Shown here in pieces: positions 58,707-64,000 of a stretch of 64,000 bases of DNA. Under the pieces are notes generated by a model. The model was not told the DNA's origin. It did no database searches and saw only the letters and a list, made by a program, of their open reading frames with translations. The DNA comes from Actinomadura oligospora ATCC 43269. GTDB lineage: Bacteria; Actinomycetota; Actinomycetes; Streptosporangiales; Streptosporangiaceae. The DNA lies in assembly GCF_000518265.1 (NCBI RefSeq), contig NZ_JADG01000012.1, forward strand, positions 1-64,000, given 5' to 3'. Position 1 is the stretch's first letter; each line of letters starts with the position of its first letter. Both the position numbers and the translations under genes were made by a program.

Positions 58707-59629
58707 CAGGCGCTCCTCCCGCCGCGGATCCGCAGGTTGGCCACGAACCGCTCCAGCATCGTCTGCCGCTGCGCGGTGCCCCGCCCGAAGTAGCGCTCCA
58801 GGTAGAACTGCCCGACGGTGAGGATCGAGGTCATGACGAGGTACCAGATGCTCGCCACCAGCAGCATCGGGATCGTCTGGTAGGTCCGGTTGTACACGAT
58901 CTGCACCGAGTACAGCAGGTCGGCCAGCGCGATCACCGACACCAGCGAGGACGTCTTCAACATGGAGATCGTCTCGTTGCCGGTCGGCGGGATGATCACC
59001 CGCATCGCCTGCGGCAGCACCACCCGACGCATGATCTTCGCCCGGCTCATGCCGAGCGCGGTCGCCGCCTCGCTCTGCCCCGGGTCCACCGACAGGATGC
59101 CCGCCCGGACGATCTCCGACATGTACGCCGCCTCGTTCAGCCCGAGCCCGAGGCAGCCCGCGACGAACGCGGTGATCAGGTCGTTGGCGTTGAAGTGGAC
59201 GAACGTCGGCCCGAACGGGATCCCGAGCGAGAACGTCGGGATGAGCGCCTTCACGTAGAACCACAGGATGATCTGCACCAGCACCGGCGTGCCACGGAAC
59301 ACCCAGACGTACAGCCAGGCCACGCCCGAGATCAGCGGGTTCGGCGACAGCCGCATCACGGCCAGGACGACGCCGCCCGCCACGCCCATCAGCATCGCGA
59401 TGACCGTGAGCTCCAGGGTCATCACGATGCCGTCGAGGATCGAGCCGTCCCAGAACCACGCGTTGATCGTGTCCCAGCCGAACCGCTCGTTGTTGGCGAC
59501 GCTGTGGATCGCCCACAGCGCGACATAGGCGATCAGGACGGCCGCGATCCAGCGTCCGTAGTGCCGGACGGGGACGGCCTTGATCTCGGCCGGCCGTCCC
59601 CGCGGGGTCTTCTCTTCGGTCAGGGTCAT
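58706..59629 (-). CDS. Amino acid ABC transporter permease (HisMQ type)
   Basis: 307 residues with six to seven hydrophobic segments. The EAA loop AYMSEIVRAGILSVDPGQSEAATALGMSRAKIMRRVVLPQAMRVIIPP is typical of the GlnP/HisM family, and FRGTPVLVQIILWFYV is diagnostic. The ATG at 59629 is five bases after the binding-protein stop. One permease gene implies a homodimer. Confidence 0.92.
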   Translation of the reverse strand: MTLTEEKTPRGRPAEIKAVPVRHYGRWIAAVLIAYVALWAIHSVANNERFGWDTINAWFWDGSILDGIVMTLELTVIAMLMGVAGGVVLAVMRLSPNPLISGVAWLYVWVFRGTPVLVQIILWFYVKALIPTFSLGIPFGPTFVHFNANDLITAFVAGCLGLGLNEAAYMSEIVRAGILSVDPGQSEAATALGMSRAKIMRRVVLPQAMRVIIPPTGNETISMLKTSSLVSVIALADLLYSVQIVYNRTYQTIPMLLVASIWYLVMTSILTVGQFYLERYFGRGTAQRQTMLERFVANLRIRGGRSA

Positions 59630-59634
59630 GCGGG

Positions 59635-60597
59635 TCAGCTCTGCGCGCCGTTGATGCCCGGGGTGCCGAGCGCGCCCGCCTCGATGCCCCACTTCTCGAG
59701 GATCTTCTTGTACGTGCCGTCCGCCTGCAGCGCCTTCAGCGCGCCGAGCACGGCCTCCTTGGTCGTGCCGAGCTGCTTGCTGAGGGCGATGCCGTACGGC
59801 GCGGTGTCATAGGTCGCGCCCGCGGTCTCGAACTGCCCGTTGGACTGCTTCACGGCGTACTCGATGACCGGGGAGTCGGCCAGCACGGCGTCCGCGCGTC
59901 CGGACGACAGCGCCAGGTTCGCGCCGTTCTGGTCGGGGAACGCCTGCCCCGTCGGGCCGGGCTTGCCGCCGTCCTTGCACTTCTTGGTGCGCGCGCCGGT
60001 GCCCTTGGCGGCGTCGACGGTCGCCGACACCTCGTCCAGCTGGACGGTGCCCTTCTCGACCGCGACCTTCTTGCCGCACAGCGACAGGTCGTCCGGCTTG
60101 TAGGCGCCCGGGTTGCCCTTCTTGACCATCAGCGCGGTGCCCGCGGTGAAGTAGGTCACGAAGTCGACCGTCTTCTCCCGCTCCTTGTTGTCGGTGATCG
60201 ACGACATCGCCGCCTGGTACTGGCCGCTCTGCAGGCCCGGGATGATGCCGTCGAAGCTCGCCTTCTGGAAGGAGAAGTCGATGCCGAGCTTCTTGCCGAG
60301 GGCCTTGCCGAGGTCGAGGTCCATGCCGACCAGGGTCTTGTTGTCGTTGCCGTAGAACTCGTTGGGCGCGTAGGACGGGTCCGTCGCGACGACGATCTTG
60401 CCGGACGACTTGACCGCCGGGCCGAGCTGGTCGTGCAGCTGCGGGTCCTGCTTGATCGCCGAGAAGATGTCGCCGACGTCCTTGCCCGTGGTGCCGGTGT
60501 CCTTCTTGCTGCCGCCACAGGCCGAAAGGGCGAGCGCCGCCGAGATCACGAGCACGCCCGCCGTGGCGGTGCGGCGCCCCAGAGAACCGTTGTTCAC
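59635..60597 (-). CDS. Amino acid ABC transporter substrate-binding lipoprotein
   Basis: 320 residues. Signal peptide with a lipobox LSACGG, so it is a cell-surface lipoprotein. The periplasmic-binding fold type II is seen in VATDPSYAPNEF, LVGMDLDLGKALGKKLG, FQKASFDGIIPGLQSGQYQAAMSSITDNKEREKTVDF and ILEKWG near the end. Two extra Cys (SLCGKKVAV and KKCKDGG) could pair. The GTG start follows GGAGGGGG by four bases. Ligand is probably glutamine, glutamate or a basic amino acid, not decidable from sequence. Confidence 0.92.
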   Translation of the reverse strand: MNNGSLGRRTATAGVLVISAALALSACGGSKKDTGTTGKDVGDIFSAIKQDPQLHDQLGPAVKSSGKIVVATDPSYAPNEFYGNDNKTLVGMDLDLGKALGKKLGIDFSFQKASFDGIIPGLQSGQYQAAMSSITDNKEREKTVDFVTYFTAGTALMVKKGNPGAYKPDDLSLCGKKVAVEKGTVQLDEVSATVDAAKGTGARTKKCKDGGKPGPTGQAFPDQNGANLALSSGRADAVLADSPVIEYAVKQSNGQFETAGATYDTAPYGIALSKQLGTTKEAVLGALKALQADGTYKKILEKWGIEAGALGTPGINGAQS

Positions 60598-60735
60598 TGG
60601 TCCCCCTCCAAGTCGATTCGTCGGACCGCGTCCCGGCCCGGGTTGGAAGGCACATTTTGGCGCATATTGCCTGTGGCCTTGATTAAGTCTCCGAAACAAT
60701 CGGACAACAAGGCAGCGCCCAAAATCCAGATGAAC

Positions 60736-60770
60736 CAGGGTAAATTCACCCTGTGTGAGCTAGTTCACAC
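60736..60770. promoter_or_regulatory. Two adjoining palindromes between the ABC operon and malic enzyme
   Basis: CAGGGTAAATTCACCCTG (60736-60753) and GTGTGAGCTAGTTCACAC (60753-60770) are consecutive inverted repeats, each with only one mismatched pair, sharing one base. They lie between the ABC operon start and the malic enzyme promoter (CACAAT -10-like box near 60832), so they may bind two regulators or a cooperative dimer. The 356-base gap shows no gene. Confidence 0.55.
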
Positions 60771-60953
60771 GGTACGTCGCCACGTGACCGAGACCATCCC
60801 GGCCACTCCCCGGGCGTCCGCGACCCGTGTGGCACAATCGGACAACGGGTGACCCCCGTACGTCGCGAGATGCACCCGACCGGCCCTGGCCACCAGACCA
60901 GCGCCCACCGTGGCGGCATCGTCCGTATCGCCGAAACTCTGACAGGGGTCGCT

Positions 60954-62153
60954 GTGGCCGCCGAGCCCATCACTCATCCCTACACACCCACCGCCTCGCT
61001 CAACGACGATCCGGCGTTCGCCCTGCACGTGGGCGGCAAGCTCGAGGTCCGCTCCTCGGTCCCCGTGCGCAACGCCGACGACCTGTCGCTCGCCTACACG
61101 CCCGGCGTGGCCCGGGTCTGCAGCGCGATCGCCGACAACCCCGAGCTCGCCCGCGACTACACCTGGACGTCCCGGGTGGTCGCCGTGGTCACCGACGGGA
61201 CCGCCGTCCTCGGCCTCGGCGACATCGGCCCGGCCGCGTCCATGCCCGTCATGGAGGGCAAGTCCCTGCTGTTCAAGGAGTTCGCCGGGGTCGACTCCGT
61301 GCCGATCGCGCTGGACTGCACCGACGTCGACGAGATCGTCGAGACCGTGATCCGGATGGCGCCGAGCTTCGGCGGCATCAACCTCGAGGACATCAGCGCC
61401 CCGCGCTGCTTCGAGATCGAGGACCGGCTGCGCGCCGCCCTCGACATCCCCGTCTTCCACGACGACCAGCACGGCACCGCCGTGGTCGCGCTCGCCGCGC
61501 TGAAGAACGCCGCCCGGTTCGTCGGCCGCCCCCTGTCGGACCTGCGCGCCGTCGTCGCGGGCGCGGGCGCGTCCGGCATCGCGGTGTCGAAGATCCTGCT
61601 CGAGGCGGGCATCGGCGACATCGCCCTGTCCGACAGCAAGGGCCTCATCTACCAGGGCCGGGACGGCCTGAACCCGGTCAAGCGGCGCATGGCCGAGATC
61701 ACCAACCGGACCGGCCTGACCGGCTCCACCGAGGACGCGCTGCGCGGCGCGGACGTGTTCATCGGCCTGTCCGGCAGCACCGTCCAGGAGTCCTGCGTGG
61801 CCGGGATGAGCGAGGACGCGATCGTGTTCGCGCTGTCCAACCCGACGCCCGAGGTGCACCCGGAGGTCGCCCGGCGGCACGCCCGCGTGGTCGCCACCGG
61901 CCGCAGCGACTTCCCCAACCAGATCAACAACGTGCTGGCCTTCCCGGGGATCTTCCGGGGGGCGTTCGACGTCCAGGCGCACACCATCACCGAGGGCATG
62001 AAGCTCGCCGCCGCGGACGCGCTCGCCGCGATCGTCGGGGACGACCTGACCGCCGACTACGTGATCCCCGGCCCGTTCGACCCGCGCGTCGCCCCGGCCG
62101 TCACCTCGGCCGTGGCCGCCGCCGCCCGCGCCGACGGGGTCGCCCGCGCCTGA
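60954..62153 (+). CDS. NAD-dependent malic enzyme
   Basis: 399 residues converting malate to pyruvate and CO2. Landmarks: DPAFALHVGGKLEV near the N-terminus, SLAYTPGVARVC, EGKSLLFKEFAGVD, the metal and substrate site VFHDDQHGTAVV, NAD-binding AGAGASGIAVSKIL, and FALSNPTPEVHPE with DFPNQINNVLAFPG. The GTG at 60954 is chosen because AGGGG lies about six bases upstream and the resulting N-terminus M-A-A-E matches what I recall of Streptomyces homologues; the frame is open upstream to 60849. Gluconeogenic or anaplerotic control is likely. Confidence 0.93.
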   Translation: MAAEPITHPYTPTASLNDDPAFALHVGGKLEVRSSVPVRNADDLSLAYTPGVARVCSAIADNPELARDYTWTSRVVAVVTDGTAVLGLGDIGPAASMPVMEGKSLLFKEFAGVDSVPIALDCTDVDEIVETVIRMAPSFGGINLEDISAPRCFEIEDRLRAALDIPVFHDDQHGTAVVALAALKNAARFVGRPLSDLRAVVAGAGASGIAVSKILLEAGIGDIALSDSKGLIYQGRDGLNPVKRRMAEITNRTGLTGSTEDALRGADVFIGLSGSTVQESCVAGMSEDAIVFALSNPTPEVHPEVARRHARVVATGRSDFPNQINNVLAFPGIFRGAFDVQAHTITEGMKLAAADALAAIVGDDLTADYVIPGPFDPRVAPAVTSAVAAAARADGVARA

Positions 62154-62169
62154 CCTCGCCTTTTCCCGC

Positions 62170-62202
62170 ACGGCCCGCTCTCCGCCCCCGAGAGCGGGCC
62201 GT
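62170..62202 (+). terminator. Intrinsic terminator after malic enzyme
   Basis: Thirteen-base perfect stem ACGGCCCGCTCTC (62170-62182) with GAGAGCGGGCCGT (62190-62202), seven-base C-rich loop. A TTTT precedes it, as for a bidirectional element. Confidence 0.8.
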
Positions 62203-62216
62203 CCGCATTATGAGAT

Positions 62217-62257
62217 CCGGTCGCGACCATAATTCCGGAACATCTTGTCGCGACCGG
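62217..62257. promoter_or_regulatory. Tandem GGTCGCGACC palindromes upstream of the CGNR gene
   Basis: The palindrome GGTCGCGACC at 62219-62228 and a near copy (GTCGCGAC core, 62247-62254) are 27 bases centre to centre. Together with flanks they form 11-base inverted arms (62217-62227 and 62247-62257). They lie about 150 bases before the CGNR-type regulator gene and look like a paired operator. Confidence 0.5.
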
Positions 62258-62399
62258 GTGGGGAGGCCAACAAATCACCGGTTCGGAGCGGTGAACGCCG
62301 AATGATTTCCCCTTTTCCGCCGTCCCGGCCGCCGAACGAAGTGCCATACTCGGCAAAGGGGAGAAACGCATCATCGGGTCAACTCCGGCAGGAGCGCAC

Positions 62400-63023
62400 G
62401 TGGACCTCGCTTCCTACGCCGACCTGGCGATCGTGCTCGTGAACAGCCGGCACCGGCCGGACGGGGACGCCCTGCGCGACCTCGACGGGCTCCGCGACCT
62501 GCTCGCCGGGCGACCGCACCTGAGCGGCACACTGCGGCAACGCGACCTGGACGCCATGCGCGAGCTGCGCGACCAGCTGCGCGCGGTCTTCGCCGCGTCC
62601 GCCGCCGGCGAGCACGAGCTCGCCGCCGAACGGCTGAACGAGCTGCTCATCCAGCATCCCGTCCACCCGCAGCTGTCCGCGCACGACCACCTCGGCTGGC
62701 ACCTGCACGTCAACGACGGCGGAGCGATCCCGGACGTCTACGCGGCCCGCGCCGCGATGGGCCTCGCCGTCCGGGTCGCCGAACAGGGCATCGACCGCCT
62801 ACGCGTCTGCCCCGCCGACGGCTGCGGCCGCGTCTTCCTCGACACCACCAAGGACCGCTCCCACCACCACTGCTCCCCCGAACACGCCCCCACCCACCCC
62901 GACACGGACGCGTCCGGGCAGACGCGAGTCGGCGTGGACGGCAGCCGCCCTCAGGTCGGCGCGGACGGGCGGCCGGGGGTCAGCGCGGACGTGCCGAGCG
63001 GGAGAGCAGGCCCGCGCGCCTGA
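62400..63023 (+). CDS. CGNR zinc-finger/ABATE-domain regulator
   Basis: 207 residues. The N-terminal ABATE-like helical domain runs to about 120, then the CGNR-type finger RVCPADGCGRVFLDTTKDRSHHHCS with the Cys/His ligands C-x4-C-x16-C is complete. The C-terminal 50 residues are Gly/Val/Asp/Arg-rich and carry no recognised domain. The family are putative DNA-binding regulators; SgaR-like members act in sugar/antibiotic control. GTG start, with GCAGGAG upstream. Its 3' end overlaps the convergent sodX by 44 bases. Confidence 0.85.
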   Translation: MDLASYADLAIVLVNSRHRPDGDALRDLDGLRDLLAGRPHLSGTLRQRDLDAMRELRDQLRAVFAASAAGEHELAAERLNELLIQHPVHPQLSAHDHLGWHLHVNDGGAIPDVYAARAAMGLAVRVAEQGIDRLRVCPADGCGRVFLDTTKDRSHHHCSPEHAPTHPDTDASGQTRVGVDGSRPQVGADGRPGVSADVPSGRAGPRA

Positions 63024-63399
63024 ACGGCCAGTAGCGCGCGACGACCGGGCCGAGCACCAGCCCGTGCGGGACGGCGTCGAAGTCCCAGCTGTCCTGGCGT
63101 CCGTGCGCGCGCTGGTTGTCGCTCTCCAGCCACCAGCCATCCGCTTCCTCCCGGACGGCCCGCTTCACGATGAGCTGGTCCTCGTTCCATGGGTGCCGCG
63201 CGACGACGGCGTCGCCGTCCCGGACCCGCGCGCCCGACCGGACGAGCAGCCAGTCCCCCGCGCGCAGCGCGGGCAGCATCGACTCGCCGGTCACCGCGAC
63301 CGCGCGCAGCCCGCTGCGCCGCCACGCCAGCGCCGCGAGTCCCGCGCCCGCGGCGCACGCCCCGGCCGTCGCCGCCGTGCGTCCGGCCCGCTTCCGCAT
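62980..63399 (-). CDS. sodX: Nickel-SOD maturation protease (SodX, S26-type)
   Basis: 139 residues. N-terminal membrane anchor (AATAGACAAGAGLAALAW), then the signal-peptidase-like catalytic Ser in VTGESMLPALRAGDWLLVRSG, and Lys in QLIVKRAVREE. The WWLESDNQ and GLVLGPVVARYWP blocks are as in SodX. It removes the N-terminal leader of SodN so that His1 becomes the nickel ligand. GAGGAG precedes the ATG. Divergent from sodN, the usual actinobacterial arrangement. Confidence 0.9.
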   Translation of the reverse strand: MRKRAGRTAATAGACAAGAGLAALAWRRSGLRAVAVTGESMLPALRAGDWLLVRSGARVRDGDAVVARHPWNEDQLIVKRAVREEADGWWLESDNQRAHGRQDSWDFDAVPHGLVLGPVVARYWPFRRAGLLSRSARPR

Positions 63400-63580
63400 C
63401 GCCACTCCTCGCCTCGCCGCCCGCCGACCCGCCACCCGCGGCGCGCCGGACCGGACCGGACCGACCGGACCGGCCGGGACCTACGTCCAAAGACCGAGCG
63501 CCCTGGCCGAACGCGCCGCCGCGCACAAGGGTAATGTCGGTGTCCTGAGCATGATCCGATATCGAGGGAAGGGAACGCAG

Positions 63581-63982
63581 GTGCTGGTCAACCTTCTGCG
63601 CCCGAAGACCACGGTCTCCGCCCACTGCGACCTGCCGTGCGGCGTCTACGACCCGGCGCAGGCCCGGATCGAGGCCGAGTCCGTCAAGGCGATCATCGAG
63701 AAGTACAACGCCAACGAGGACCCGGCGTTCCGGACGCGTGCCATCGGCATCAAGGAGCAGCGGTCCCAGCTGGTCAAGGAGCACCTGTGGGTGCTCTGGA
63801 CCGACTACTTCAAGCCGCCGCACTTCGAGAAGTACCCGCAGCTCCACACGCTGTTCAACGAGGCGACCAAGCTCGCGGGCGCCGGCGGCACCAAGGGCGG
63901 CATGGACGTCGCCGTCGCCGACAAGCTCCTCGAGAAAATCGCCCAGATCGACAAGATCTTCTGGGAGACCAAGCAGGGCTGA
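63581..63982 (+). CDS. sodN: Nickel-containing superoxide dismutase
   Basis: 133-residue precursor. After a 14-residue leader (MLVNLLRPKTTVSA) begins the nickel hook HCDLPCGVYDPAQ, with His1, Cys2 and Cys6 as ligands. The leader length equals that of the Streptomyces enzyme, so GTG 63581 is chosen, with GAGGGAAGG eight bases upstream. The helical body (ESVKAIIEKYNANEDPAFRTRAIGIKEQRSQLVKEHLWVLWTDYF) is complete. It scavenges superoxide in the cytoplasm as a hexamer; nickel-responsive control by Nur is expected but I see no convincing Nur box. Confidence 0.97.
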   Translation: MLVNLLRPKTTVSAHCDLPCGVYDPAQARIEAESVKAIIEKYNANEDPAFRTRAIGIKEQRSQLVKEHLWVLWTDYFKPPHFEKYPQLHTLFNEATKLAGAGGTKGGMDVAVADKLLEKIAQIDKIFWETKQG

Positions 63983-64000
63983 GCCCCGCTGAAGACCTGA

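Overview
The window is high-GC DNA (roughly 70% or more) from a filamentous actinomycete. The inference rests on a four-gene Roadblock 'conservon' (cvnA-D), a nickel superoxide dismutase with its maturation protease (sodN/sodX), a fused actinobacterial 2-oxoglutarate decarboxylase (kgd), KstR-type steroid operators, and several leaderless genes with a TAnnnT box 6-8 bases before the start codon. The Thermomonosporaceae/Streptosporangiales (Actinomadura-like) are a reasonable guess but not proven. No tRNA, rRNA, CRISPR array, insertion sequence or phage integration module was seen.

Layout. 1-1.6 kb: an HK97-fold, encapsulin-like shell protein followed by a polypyrimidine tract and two six-residue mini-genes of the same pattern (M-R-T-x-x-W-stop), each with a near-perfect Shine-Dalgarno and separated by a hairpin. 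1.7-8.5 kb: a 14-helix exporter coupled to an acyl-CoA ligase, a GNAT enzyme, and an HxlR regulator with a divergent NAD(P)H-binding protein. The two convergent gaps here (6.1-6.7 and 7.8-8.5 kb) hold degenerate and tandem GC repeats. 8.5-16 kb: a tightly overlapping leftward operon of OleA-, GT2-, P450-, OleC- and OleD-like genes plus a divergent paralogous P450. No OleB homologue is adjacent, so a beta-lactone or beta-hydroxy/keto lipid is a more likely end product than an olefin.

17-27 kb: steroid-type catabolism and a surface-glycan-like block. It holds a FadA5-like thiolase, an MBL-fold hydrolase, a CYP124/125/142-like P450, the C-terminal relic of another P450, GT4/methyltransferase/alpha-alpha toroid/methyltransferase genes, a P450-type ferredoxin and a zinc alcohol dehydrogenase. 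Three boxes matching the KstR consensus TnnAACnnGTTnnA lie in this block. 27-33 kb: a secreted endonuclease/phosphatase-fold protein, a two-helix membrane protein, a 30-residue cysteine-rich metallothionein-like peptide, a Uma2 protein, a TetM/OtrA-type ribosomal protection GTPase and a DUF985 cupin.

33-45 kb: the cvn operon, a degenerate CbiX-like protein, a steroid-type SDR/enoyl-CoA hydratase pair, an amine-dehydrogenase-like protein, DedA, a glutathionyl-hydroquinone-reductase-like protein and AIM24. 45-54 kb: kgd and DUF6104, then a DUF4097-PadR operon that ends in a truncated XRE-like small gene, an alpha/beta hydrolase and a methyltransferase sharing a CTAG-rich dyad, and a quinone oxidoreductase. 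54-64 kb: a membrane NACHT NTPase, a polar amino acid ABC transporter operon, malic enzyme, a CGNR zinc-finger regulator, sodX and sodN.
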